Assembly (NCBI GenBank): GCA_008638375.1
Contig: CM018031.1
Location: forward strand, 4,302,562 to 4,366,561
DNA: 64,000 nucleotides
Reading direction: 5' to 3'
From: Nyssa sinensis
Taxonomy: Eukaryota; Streptophyta; Magnoliopsida; Cornales; Nyssaceae
In this document: piece after piece, positions 36,141-47,555 of the stretch
Numbering within the stretch: the first letter of the stretch is position 1
Layout of the letters: each line of letters opens with the position of its first letter
Position numbers and translations under genes: made by a program
Notes under the pieces: generated by a model
Told to the model about the DNA's origin: nothing
What the model saw: only the letters and a program-made list of their open reading frames with translations
Databases searched by the model: none

Positions 36141-37482
36141 TCAGAAGCTGTTGAAAATTGAAGCATATGATGTCGTGAATAAAAAGAAGGCAATGACATG
36201 AAGGGGCATCTCTATAGTACCTGCCATCTGACGACGTCCAGTTGGATGGAACTGCTTTAGATCCTGTTTTAGCATCATTTCACACATAAATTAAAATGAT
36301 ACAAGTCTGATGCAAGCTTCAATTAAACTCAAATTGATTGCCAAATGAATTTTAAGATCGACCATAATTTTTGAACATCCACTACAAGAAAAGAAACTTT
36401 TAGCGATGTGCAAGTGTGTCAATAATATTTGCCAAGACTTGAGAAATGACATTTAGCAACACACAAAAGTGTTTTCGGTCAAATGAGAGTCGGTAATATT
36501 ATGACCCAGGCACAAGGCCATCTGTCGCTAATAGTCAGCATTTTAGCGACGCTTTTGTGCATGGTAAAAGACACCAGAAAGCGTTGCTATTGTGATCCAA
36601 GGTAGTCAATGTCCGTCACTAAAAGCTTCTCTTTAGCCAATTAACTTGATTATTAGCGATGCTCATAGCCATTGCTGATAACCTACTGTTGTTGCAAAAA
36701 CGTTTCTGCCAATAGCTTGGCAACTTTTCACATATTATGAGCGAGGCACTCAAATATTCCTTGCAAATAGCAATTATTAGCAACCCTTTTGTATGCGTTG
36801 CTAATAAATTAGTCACCAAATGTGTTAATTGTCGTAGTGAATTTAGTGAGTTCATATAATACCACCAGTTATTTTCAGAAACCTCTTACTGGTTTAATTG
36901 TCTAGTTGAGTGGTGCATGGTTTTTAATTCAGTTGTTAAGACAATAATATCATATATACACATTACCAGACTCTGATGAGGTAGTTGGAGAGTCGGGAGT
37001 TTCATTTGAAGATCCCACTGGTGAAATTTTAGGGGAAGCCACCGGAGATGTTGCCGGTCCATTAGCAGCTACTCAACATAGAAAATTAGGCATAAGCATC
37101 AATCTTTACAATTTACAACTTAATATTAATGAACTTGAATAGAAGTGTTCGCTTGTGTTTTACCATCACACTGACTAACTGGTGGCGTTTGGACATTGCA
37201 GGCACCGGGTAGTGCAAGAGCACGCGTTTGGTTGATGTTGATACCCAATGCTGAACCACCACCATTGAGAGCGGTGCAAAGGCATTGTGGTTGCGATTGA
37301 ACGACACTAGCAAGTTGTGAGCAACATGAAGAAGATGGAGTTGTGGAACTTCCAGTAACATAGCTTAGGCATGGAGCCATGCCAATGAGCACATTGCTGC
37401 AGCCAGATTGACCCATGGCTCCAGTACAAAGCATTGTGACTAGGAGGAGGACTAGACCCATCTCAGTACCACTTGAAGCCAT
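36141..37482 (-). CDS. GPI-anchored lipid-transfer-like protein (LTPG) 2, last exon uncertain
   Basis: Exons 37482-37164 and 37068-36967 are clear. Signal peptide ending GAMGQ; Cys at 28, 38, 53, 54, 67, 69, 94 and 105; then AANGPATSPVASPKISPVGS and further Ser/Thr/Pro. It is close to the LTPG at 32238-33119. The third exon is ambiguous. The acceptor that matches the sister gene (before 36263) leads out of frame for the hydrophobic tail. A second acceptor, GATGGCAG before 36220, restores the frame and yields GTIEMPLHVIAFFLFTTSYA then SIFNSF and TGA, a good GPI signal. With 36220-36141 the protein is 166 aa. The intron before exon 3 contains a CACTA-like MITE. The same surface lipid-transfer role is inferred. 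Confidence 0.85.
36380..36839. mobile_element. CACTA-type (En/Spm) miniature element in the LTPG2 intron
   Basis: 460 bp. The left end reads CACTACAAGAAAAG and the reverse-complemented right end CACTACGACAATTAAC. Internal repeats of TTAGCGACG and its complement (GTCGCTAA, GTTGCTAA) are typical subterminal words of CACTA elements. No coding capacity. The 3-bp target duplication could not be matched. It lies wholly inside the intron 36264-36966, on which splicing would remove it. Confidence 0.75.
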
Positions 37483-39282
37483 TTGATGCTGTCAGATTAT
37501 ATGTTTGTTTGCCAATTATGTACCAAGGACAAGGATATGTGGTTCTAAGGAAGGGATTGATTTATACAATAAGGTTACATCATTGCCTTTTTGGGTGGCC
37601 AATCTTTCCAACAGTGGCAAGGGGGATTTGGTAAACTATAATAGACCTGATGAAGTAACATGTGCAATTAATTAACCAAAACTGTGGAACCGTGTCATTC
37701 TCAGATTAAAACTTACAATTGAGACTATCATGCTTAGATCATCTTATGATCTACAATAATAGAAGTAAACTATTCGTACGCCTGTGAATCCATGCGGTGA
37801 CCCATGGAGGGGAAGCTGACCAATATTAGGCAAACAGAAGGGGGGCAGATCACCTAACTTCAAAATAAACACAGCTGACTGTAGCAATTTGCTCAAGTCA
37901 TTTGCCTGTGCATTACTGTGGCTGGAAATGTCCCCTTCCAAATACCCATCAAATGAAATCTAGCCATCTCGCTCGCTAGTGGTTGTAACATGCCTGCTAT
38001 GCCTGTCCAGTGCAAAGGAAACATTTTTTAACACATGTTTATTGTTCCTTTTCAAAAGTTCTATCAATTTACTTAAGTTACTAAGATATTTTCCTTTTCA
38101 TTGCAGCTTCTGGTGCCCATGATTCCGGCTCCAGCTAGCATAAAAATTCAAATTCTTTTGATCCTTTGATTTGCACTTGGGCTAATTGTCTCTAGTAGCT
38201 GCTGCTCCTCTTAGTCCTAAGGCCATGTTTGTTCCACGGATAGGATAGGGGTGGATTAATTCTCCAATCCACTCCTTTTATCCGGCAAGCAAACTAGGCC
38301 TAAAGGTGTTAAGCTCCTCTACTTATATGTTCATAGTTTTCTCATCCAAAGGCCAAATATGACTGGTCTTAGTTGTTGCCTATATCAACTATTTTCTTTT
38401 GCTTGGCAGCTTGAAAGCTTCAACTGTTCCTATGCAAGTGTCACTAGCTTTGGTACCACAAGCTGATATGACTCCTGATCCCACTGCAGCAACTTCAACT
38501 ATGGAATAAAAACTTTGTTTGTTCAAAATTAAATTCCCATTCATGATTTAGTGCTAAACTTTGGATGGCTAATGGAAGATTCTGTAAGAAAGTCAATGAA
38601 GGTGGGAATAATGGCTGTCACTCCAATGGTTAGGATTGCGCAGTGTGAGCAATTTTCAGAACTGTCAAGATCCAAGGGTTGAGCAAGTTCATGGGCATTC
38701 TAATTCATCAGATTAGTTGAATCTTGAAAGGCATCTATCTTAAAACTAGATTGACAAAGGACTCATCACTCATCTCACAATCAAGTAAAAAAAAAAAGTC
38801 CAACCCATTCCATTTCATGTGACACTCATATTTTATCTGTGCATCAATCACCAAATTGTAGGTTCCAAGTTTGTTAAGAGAAATGTTATTGTTCATGCTT
38901 TCAGTTGGAAGACTGCAACTCATGACTGATTCGAAATTACCAGGTCACCCTTGCAAGCTGATTTGGACGTGCTTATAATTGTGAAAACAAATACTACTGC
39001 TAATACAGATTGCCCAATTCTCTTGTTTCACGCGTTGACCTTAGTTATATACATTCAATTGAATCATACCCCCACAAATAAAGGTTTGAATTTTATTCTT
39101 ACGGATATAAGGACCTTGTAAAATCTTAATTTTTATATATATTTTTTATTTTTAGAGAAGAAAAAAAAAGTGGGCACTATGGGAATGATGTGAGTAGGTT
39201 ACAACCATGCAAATCACCCCTCTTGCACAAGTCATATATAGCCCTTGTAGTGTTGAAGATGTTGGTGTACTGTCTTATAGAG
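37483..39282. other. Divergent spacer between LTPG2 and LTPG3, with a possible LTPG relic
   Basis: Contains the promoters of the two divergent genes. At 38106-38140 a TTGCAG acceptor is followed by GCTTCTGGTGCCC. At 38408-38510 CTTGGCAG is followed by a Pro/Thr/Ala-rich run ending at TAA. These resemble the linker exons of neighbouring lipid-transfer genes, but no cysteine-rich exon accompanies them. Otherwise nothing recognised. Confidence 0.4.
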
Positions 39283-40014
39283 ATGAGTTTAAAGGGTGTG
39301 GTTTCCCTGAAGTTTACTTGGGTTTTGACATCTCTACTCTGTGTTTTACCTACCATGGTAAAAACCCAAATGCATGGTTGCTCTATTGAGGGCATAGACT
39401 TTGTGCAGTGCTTGGATCAAGGTAAGAACTCCATCTCCTCCGACTCTTGCTGCACAGCCCTCAATCAAGCAGTTCAAGCTGGGTTTCACTGCTTGTGCCT
39501 GCTACTCGCATCGTTTAGTCCTCTCTCGAGTACCTCACTTTTATTGCCATTGTCAAACTGTTATATATCAGCACCTCCATTAACTCAATGCCAGGGTAAT
39601 CCTGGATTTATGTCCCACTTTTTCTCAACATAGTTGCTTATATTCTTGTCATTGTATCTTCTTGAAAGTAATGTTTGAGTGTTTTTATTTATAGCTCTAG
39701 TGCCAGTTCTACAACCACCAGCTAGCCCAATGCCAGTATTGCTTCCACCAGATATTCAGAAGGAGCAACCGCAACCTTCTGCTCCAATGCTTGTGCCCAC
39801 ACCACCACAAGAGGTTCAGCTTCCATTGAACTTGACTACAGATGAAAATTCTTCAACAGTTGCAAGGCTGCCGCCTCCAAGTGGCAATGCTGCTGCCAAT
39901 TTGAGTGTGTTTGATATTAATTGTGTAACATCAAATGGACAGCAGACCAAAAATTTTCTACATATACGATTTTTCCTATCTGTAACTCTTTATTTTTGTG
40001 TATTGTTAGTTTAA
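39283..40014 (+). CDS. Divergent GPI-anchored lipid-transfer-like protein (LTPG) 3, 2 exons
   Basis: Exons 39283-39595 and 39695-40014 (G|G phase-1 intron) give 210 aa. The chosen ATG opens a signal peptide (VVSLKFTWVLTSLLCVLPTM); the longer upstream reading would spoil it. Eight Cys at 33, 43, 56, 57, 70, 72, 93 and 103 match the lipid-transfer pattern with CC and CLC. Exon 2 encodes a Pro-rich region (LQPPASPMPVLLPPDI, APMLVPTPPQEVQLP) with likely hydroxyproline glycosylation, then a C-terminal hydrophobic tail FFLSVTLYFCVLLV. This is the xylogen-like arrangement: cell-surface arabinogalactan-type proteoglycan with a lipid-transfer domain. The helix region is quite different from LTPG1/2, so the ligand may differ. 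Confidence 0.85.
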
Positions 40015-40346
40015 TCATTCCCTTCATTTTCCTCAAAATTTTCTAGTCAAGATGATGAACAAGTAGCCATTAAATTATATAAATGAATGGACTTTTATAA
40101 TTAAAATTTCTTTTGTTTAAAACTGAAAATATGTTTCTGCAATATTCGAATAATACCTGATGCGGGAGTCTTACGCATTGAGTACCGACTTGTTTCTTTC
40201 ACAGAAAAGTGCTGAAGATACTCAAAACTTAAACGAGGCTTTGATCAATGAATCCATATTATTTGAGTTGATTATGTAATAAATGAACAAAAATCAGGAA
40301 GGGCATTATTGGAAACACGACAAGCTTCTCTTTCCCGCCATTCGGC

Positions 40347-40357
40347 TATATAAATAG
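40347..40357 (+). promoter_or_regulatory. TATA box of LTPG4
   Basis: TATATAAATAG lies about 105 bp before the ATG at 40453; the leader also carries 'aaaccctaac', a telo-box-like word, at 40437. Confidence 0.65.
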
Positions 40358-40452
40358 CATTCAACTTCACAACCATTCCGCGCTCATAACAGAAAAAAAC
40401 CGTTTCGCTATCTTTCAAGACCTCTCACGGATCGCAAAACCCTAACTCAACC

Positions 40453-42955
40453 ATGGTGGCGAGCAGTCTGATCCACTCTTTTCCGGTGATCAATGCACTC
40501 CTCCACGCATCGATGCTCGCTTTGGCCTCTTCTGCACCACCACCGCCTCCATATGGGGCGGGAGCCTGCTCCAACGAAGTTGTCGCGTTCTCACCGTGCC
40601 TTCCCTACATATCGTCTCCGCCGAACAATATTTCTTCATCTCCTTCGATTCAGTGCTGCGATGTCTTCTCTTCAGCTTTTGAGACCGGCGACGCTGACTG
40701 CCTCTGTTACCTTGTTCGGCGGCCTCTGCTCCTCGGCTTCCCTCTGAACTCGACTGTACTTCTCTCCCTCTCTTCTCTCTGTCCTCTGAGAAATGCTGGA
40801 TCTAGCGTGAACGGCTCTCTGGAATCCATCTGTTCAGGTTCAAACCGAACCTTCGTTCTTGAATTCTAGAATCCTGGACTTTTTCAGAATTTATGTTTTT
40901 AATTTCATTTCAATTTCTGGATAATTTTAAACATTTGCTATTTGTTGCTTATATTTCATAAATTGAGTGAATTTAAGACGGAGATGCGCGAGTCATTATA
41001 ATTATTTACATAATTGCTTACATGCATACACATACACATATGAGTAATACATATATACATATAAATATATATATACACGTCTATGGATAGATGATAGATC
41101 TCTCTGATCAAATAGCAAATCGGTCTCTCTCTGAATTATTCTGCAATCATAGACCAAAAAGTTAGTTCATTGTTGAGAAATAATATATATATAAAAAAAA
41201 CAAAACGACAGAGGCTGTTGTGCCCGAAAGTGTGCTAAATTTTGATGGCACCGGAAAAAATAGCAAAAACAAAAAACAGGAGGAGTATCATAGAAGACTT
41301 TGAGAGCACCAAGTAATTCATTTTAATTTGAGTAGTCCTTAGCTGAAAGTTGCTCTAGCTCATCTGTCCCTGTTATATTTTTTTGTTCTAGTTTTAAAAC
41401 ATTTCTTTAACCATGATAATCACTTCATGAACATTTCTTTAACCATGATAATCACTTCACTAGCAAGAAAATAATAAAATAAAATTAGATACTGTGGTTA
41501 TAAGTTCTAACATGCATTTACCATTATGATTTGTAACATTTACATTACAAGCATGTGTATTGCTTCGGAATTGTGCATAAATAGAATTTAATATTTCATC
41601 TGTGCATATAAGAATAATGTCATTGGCACAGCTACGTTTTTCATTTCCATTCAATTGAAGTATCTACCTTCGCTTTGTAACTTCAAAAACGTTGAGGACA
41701 AAAAAAAAATGAAAAGCACTCTGAGTCTCTGACTCTCCCTTGTGAATGAACGTATGTGATTTAAGCCATTTTAAGCCTCTAACACAATGCAGAATGCAAA
41801 GTCAATGCCCCATCTGGAAGAATGCATGACCCAACTACAGATTTTATGGCTAATTTTCTTTTTCTTTTTAGAGGCTCCAAATATAGTTTTGCCTTGAGCA
41901 TTTGATGCAAAAAGAGTAAAGGTTTCATGGCCATCCTGAAACACATCCATCAAAATTTAGTTTATCTTGATAACAATTAAAGTGTAAATTGAACCTCTCT
42001 CTCTTGCTTTCTGAAAATTAAATACATGCTTATTTTCTCAAAAGCTCAACTAAGCTGATCATTTTATTGTGCTTCAGGGTCGACGACACTGCCTCCTCTT
42101 CTTAGCACAATAGGTATGCCCCAATTTTACTTTATTTTAATTCCCTCAGAATTTATTTGTTTCTTTTATTTTATCATTCAGTAATCCTCAAATTTTGGAT
42201 TCAAATTTATCTAACAGGTCCAGGGATTTCAATACCGCACCCTTCTGGTAATCTTGATTGATGACCCTCTTTTTTTAAACTTGCGTTTATACAATTTTCC
42301 TTCGCAATTATATAGGATTACCCTTATTGGTGATGGGCATTTTTCAGTTTTTTTATATCTGGGATGATGTGCTTTTTTCCCCTTTTTATATATGGATGAT
42401 TGGCTGTCGTTATCTTTGAAACATAACATTAACTACAAATTATTCACATTTACATAGTAAAGGTGAAGCACTTCAAACTTTTTTTGCAGTGCCAATATTG
42501 AGCTCTCCCTATTAGTTTATAGACTAAATTATTTTGCTGGGTTAACTTTCTTACTCCAATTTTATGTTTGCATTGCAAAAATAACTTCGAGAAATGTGCC
42601 ACTTTAAAATTATTTTCGTGTTGCTGGAGTTTTTCTAAAACAATCCCAAACACCCACTAAATAGCCAGGGTTCGCTAAAGAGGCCTCCATTAATTATAAT
42701 TAGTGTTGCAAACATGGTTCTAATAATAATTGCTTGGCAGGTTTCAATAATTCTCCACCACCTTTGAGGAGCTCACTGCCAGAATCTGCTAAAAATTCAT
42801 CCAAAGGAGGCTACCCGCCGGATAATTCACCCACAATACCAAGCTCACCGCCAATACCAGCCAGTTCATCTGCAGCAGGACAGATTAACACTTTCGGCGG
42901 CTGGTTTCCACTTGGGATGATGATCTATCTTGTTTCCATCTTCACTTACCTTTAA
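40453..42955 (+). CDS. GPI-anchored lipid-transfer-like protein (LTPG) 4, 4 exons
   Basis: Exons 40453-40837, 42078-42113, 42218-42247 and 42741-42955 give 221 aa; every intron is phase 1, so the two micro-exons (36 and 30 bp) can be added or skipped without frame loss. A signal peptide (about 1-27) is followed by a short poly-Pro run and eight Cys at 39, 49, 68, 69, 83, 85, 110 and 127. The micro-exons encode STTLPPLLSTIG and PGISIPHPSG. The last exon gives a Ser/Pro-rich linker (NSPTIPSSPPIPASSSAAGQ) and the tail GWFPLGMMIYLVSIFTYL, a GPI signal. It lies 0.4 kb downstream of LTPG3 on the same strand. A role in wall or cuticle lipid transport is inferred from the family. Confidence 0.88.
40838..42077 (+). 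other. LTPG4 first intron, about 1.24 kb
   Basis: Large relative to the 30-36 bp exons that follow. It contains TA-rich DNA (41050-41075), a 36-bp direct repeat 'aacatttctttaaccatgat...cacttca' (41398 and 41430) and no recognisable gene. Confidence 0.75.
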
Positions 42956-43507
42956 TGCCACACTCGTCACACATCTTTACCAAAAAGATACTTTTGGCTT
43001 GTGATTTGTTGTGAACACAAATTGCTGTATTGGCATGTACTAAACAAATCAATCAAATCGGCATCATCAAAAATATATGCTTTTTTAGAATTTAACAAGA
43101 AGTTAACGTTCATGAATGTTTTCTTTACAGAGAAATTTCCACCTAATTCTGAGACAGGTTCTTTATTTGTTCATGTGCTTTTCTTGTTTCTTTTTCTCTC
43201 ATCTCCCCCCCCCCCCCCCCCACCCCCCTTCTTTTTTTTTTAAGGTGGGTATGTGTGGTGTGACGGAGAGATGCTAAAACGGATTTGACAACTGTTTGAG
43301 AAGTCAAATCTGTGCAGCAATAAGGCAAGCATGGGGGAAATTTTCAGCAACTTAGAAACTAACCGCATCTCAAGGAAACGGAAACAAAATAAAGCAGGGA
43401 TAGTTTCTCAGGCATTCTAAAACATTTACAGAACAAAGTCAATAATAATAGAAAGCAAGGCTCAAAAGAAGAAAAAGTTTTTGTGTTCTCTACAATCCAG
43501 AGTAAAT
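42956..43507. other. Spacer between convergent LTPG4 and SDE3
   Basis: Holds both 3' ends. A C-run followed by T-run (43206-43241) is present. Nothing else seen. Confidence 0.6.
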
Positions 43508-46500
43508 TTACTTCCAACCATCCGACCACTCAGCTTCATCTTTAACAGGTGTAGGCATATCTTCTTCCTGAAAGGACCCTTCACCCCATTCTAAATTATC
43601 AGAGGGTTGAGGGTTCTCTTCTTCATAACCCAAATAGCTCTCCTCTGTGGGGTTCTCAAGATATTCCTGCCTTTCGGGGAGAGGGCAACCCTGATAGGAG
43701 CTATTATCAGAACAATGCCATAACTGCTTATTCCAGTACTGATCCTGCCAAATGCACAGCGCTAAATATCAGTAATATAAACAACTAAAATTTCTTAGTT
43801 AGTATGTCCGAAACTCCAAATGATTTTAAATTTAAAGCCCCATAAGATGCGTATCAATGTACCATGAAACCGTGGAGACAGTTATCTTAGGTGCAATCTA
43901 TATTAAGATTGTTGTATATGTTTCTCACCTCACTAATGATGTGTGGATTCCCAATAACAATCAGCAAAGATCTGGCACGGGTAATGGCAACATTGAACCT
44001 TCTGGGATTGCTCAAGAATCCCAAACAATGGGATCTGTCAAACTCATTGTGCTTGACAGTTGATCGGACAGTAGATATAATAATTACTTGCCTCTCCTGT
44101 CCTTGAAATTGCTCAACACTGCCAACCTTTATATCAGACCTACTAAAACTTTCGAGGGCTTTCTTCAATTTAAGTACTTGCTGCCTATAAGGTGTTATCA
44201 CCCCAATATCTTCCTCACTCAATCCCCAATTTGTCAATTTTTTTATTATCTCAACTACCTTGCTTGCCTCGAACCGATTAAACCATGATGGATTACTCCC
44301 TTCCCTCTCATCACAACCTTGAATGCCAATGAAAAGAACAGGGAACTCCCTGTTCGGAAGGAGCTCTGCCCAAACCTTGGATGAACTAGTATCATCCTTG
44401 CATGCAATCAATTCTCCACTGTAAAACAGTTTTGAAGGGAGATACAAAATTTCTGGGTGACATCGGTAGTTCCGAACCAATTTTGTGACATAATTTTCAT
44501 TGCCATTGCCATAAAACTCACATTCAAACAACCTCTCCAAGTATGACTTCCCCAATCCATAAGTTTCAGCATCTCTGGAAAAAATTACAGGACCTAGTTG
44601 CATTGGGTCTCCTGCAAGAACAACTGTTGTCTCTCTTCCGCCAAGGTGAGATAGAGGAACCATGGTTTCTGCTTCTGAAGCTTGGCCTGCCTCATCCAAG
44701 AAAATGTGAGAGAAGTGGCTTCTCCTGATGCCTTCTGCATAAAGAAGAGAGGCACTCGTATATGTTGATATGATGATTCTATAGCACCTGAGGACTTTGA
44801 GTGGAGGACACATGAAGACTGAGTCTTCAACGAAACAAAAGCGTTCAAGATCAGGTTTTATATCTTCACAAGGACGAGAAATTGCATTGAGCCTCAATAT
44901 CTCCTTCTCTTGAACTTCAATATTATTCTCACTGATGAGTTTCTCTAATAAATGGTCTGCTGCACTATTTGAAGGTGCACAGACAAGGATCCGTGCATTC
45001 TTGTGTTTCTTGTAGAGCTGGAGGATTGCTTCTACAAGTGTTACGGTCTTACCTGTACCTGGAGGCCCATGGATCACATAAGGTGGCCCTCCTTTGCAGC
45101 CAAGGATCATCTCAATTGAACGCATCTGCTCCTCATTAAGAATACAAGATATTGGCACCAGTGGAGTGGGTTCAATCACTCTCCTTCTAGAAGGTTCAGA
45201 TGGAAAGAGAAGCTCTGTCCCTAAACTTTCTGCTGCTTCAACAGCCTGATATAACCTTCTCATGTTCACTCGATTATATGTGAACTGTACATTATACTGG
45301 TTATTATCTCTATGACTCGAGTGAAATTCCTTGTCAAACTTTAAATACACTTCTTCAGCCTCAACACGGTGGATGTAACCCTGTGCAAGACCCCATTCAA
45401 GAGTTTAATTTACAGTAAAGAGACTATAAATTTCTGATGTCAACCTAATGCACAAGGGTTTAATTTTCAGTATAGAGGCTATAAATTTCTGATGTCAAAC
45501 TAATACAAAAAGAAAGTAAAGGGGAAAGGGACCCTAGATCATCGATTCTGCCTTGATGCATGTTTATCTATACAAAGGTGCAATACCTGGGTCAGACGGA
45601 TAGTACTCAATTACGGGTCATTAATTCGTCTGCCTTGCATGAAACGCATCTGGCAACCAGAAATCCTTGGTTTGATACTACATGGATGTCTTGTTAACTA
45701 ATAATCAACTTTATTGGAAAATGGTTTTCTTCTCAAAACCAACGGATCAGAAAGCAAATCTACGGCAACTAGTTTTAGGATCATCAAGCTGAAACAACTT
45801 TCCCTCCATGTGTCCTCAATACCAGAACATAATAATCCATGTCCTCTGTAGTAGGATAATAAATAACAAAATAATATATATATATATATATATATAAATC
45901 ATCTTAATTTAAGTCTAGTAGGTCATGCTTTAGCCACATTATAGTAACTTAAGAAGCACGGATACGGATACGGATACGGATATGGATACGGATACGGACA
46001 CAAGACGCGGTATGATATGACATGGACACGCAGACACGTTATTTCTCAAAAAAGTAGGATGCAGACACGTTATTTCTCAAAAAAGTAGGACGCAGACACG
46101 TTATTTACACGGACACGTTGAATATATATAATTTTTATATGATCATATAATAAAAACCTAATGTTATTTTAATTAAAAATAGCATATAAACACACAAATT
46201 TAAAAAATATTATTAAGATATTAAAATAATAAAGTCATTAAATAAAAATCAAAAAACTTCTTCATTTAATCATCAACATCCATGATTTCAGTGTCCGGAC
46301 ACGTGTCCGGCAAGTGTCTAAGAGTGTCAGTAGTCCGACACGGACACGTGAGCAAAAATAGAGTTCCGTGCTTCATAGATAGTAACTAACTTTAATTTGA
46401 TGGTTCAGACTTCACATTGACCAATCTGATGCATTGCTAACAAAGTACTGCTCAGACCCTTGGTGGCAGAATAAAGGCGTGCACATGTACGAACAAACCT

Positions 46501-47555
46501 GATATGGAGAGGAGTCATTTGCATCTTCAGAGGCAAGCTTAGCAAAAATGTAGTCCCCATAAACAAGTGAAGGCCTTCTCTCAGCCAGTCCTGGGACCTC
46601 GAGGGTCAAGAATTGGGGTCCTTTCTTCCTCATATAGATGCACTCCATATCATACTCCCTCATGTCTTCCTGAAAAAACACCCACCAATTTTAGTGCAAA
46701 CCAAAATAAGAAAATTATGTCATCATTAGTATTATTCTTTCCTTGACAAGTGAAAGTTACCTCCATTTTTATTTCTTCCATGACCAGTAAAGTTTTGAAG
46801 TAAGATGAATAGTTCCCTCTGGTTAAACCTTCTTCAATGGCCTCAGGAATCTGCTTACTCTCTACTAATTCTCTAACATCCTTTGGAATTGGGTATGAAG
46901 GAAGCCTATATTTGAACCCTCGGTTTGAAGCCTTTGCTGGACGTGAACCCACAACAAACGCATCCGTAGAAAATGCATCCACAACCAACTGCTTCTTCTT
47001 CCTACCTCTACAATATGGCTTGTTTGAGGCCAAAGACTGGGAGATCTTATCTTCTGCCAAAAGAAGAACCACCCGTTCTATTGTGTCATCCCCTACAACA
47101 AAATGCACGGCTGATGTGTGCAAGCCAATCTCCTTTGGTTTGCAGGACAACCAAATGATTAAAGTGTCACCAGGCCGCAGCACTCTGTCCTCCAAGGAAA
47201 AAGATTCCATGAATTCTTGAATGTACTCCACATCTGAAGTTGCTGATGGAGGTTCCATGAGTGAAAGAGTGAAAGAGTCCTCAGGATTTGAGCCATAAAT
47301 TTTGACTGACCAAAGTTCTACTGAATCACTAGTGGTGTTCTTAATGCTGATTGCATCATTTGCAACGTCTCCTACGAATATGGATCGAGGCTTTCCTCGT
47401 ACAAAAGGGAATGGGACAGATATAACAATTGGACCCTCTTCAATTGGGTTGTAACTACTCACAGATTTATCATCCTCAAAATCAATGAACCCAATTTCTC
47501 CTTTATCACCAATGACAGAACATTCTTCACCCCACTTATCAGCAACACTACCCAT
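43508..47555 (-). CDS. SDE3: RNA helicase SDE3 (MOV10 family), 4 coding exons
   Basis: Exons 47555-46761, 46669-46499, 45380-43929 and 43744-43508, all phase 0, give 884 aa. SDE3 is a cytoplasmic superfamily-1 RNA helicase that supports transgene silencing, secondary siRNA amplification and antiviral defence, and binds Argonaute. The N-terminus [15 protein letters not shown] and the segment [18 protein letters not shown] are family-specific. Helicase motifs: I GPPGTGKT (427-434), II DEAG (551-554), [11 protein letters not shown] (579-586), IV NYRCHP (626-631), V VEQFQGQE (744-751), [12 protein letters not shown] (782-791). The tail after 806 has only one WG (859-860) and one GW (882-883); the Arabidopsis protein is about 1000 aa with a longer GW/WG-rich tail. 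A non-coding first exon is likely (donor 48861|48860, acceptor before 47584). Intron 2 carries a MITE. Confidence 0.96.
45950..46378. mobile_element. Mutator-type MITE in SDE3 intron 2
   Basis: 429 bp. The 9-bp word ATAGTAACT lies at 45941-45949 and again at 46379-46387. The ends share an inverted GAAGCACGGA (left 45953, right ending at 46374). Inside, GGATAC repeats about six times (45958-46000) and a unit of about 35 bp, 'cagacacgttatttctcaaa...gtagga', recurs nearly three times (46030-46105). 'gtgtccggacacgtgtccgg' is locally palindromic near the right end. No coding capacity. A truncated relative lies at 23393-23500. Confidence 0.8.

Noticed and set aside
38406..38512. Stand-alone Pro/Thr-rich coding exon
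   Set aside because: Kept only as a possible relic; without a cysteine-rich exon or start it is not called as a gene.
46837..47220. 127-aa plus-strand frame
   Set aside because: Antisense shadow of SDE3 exon 1.
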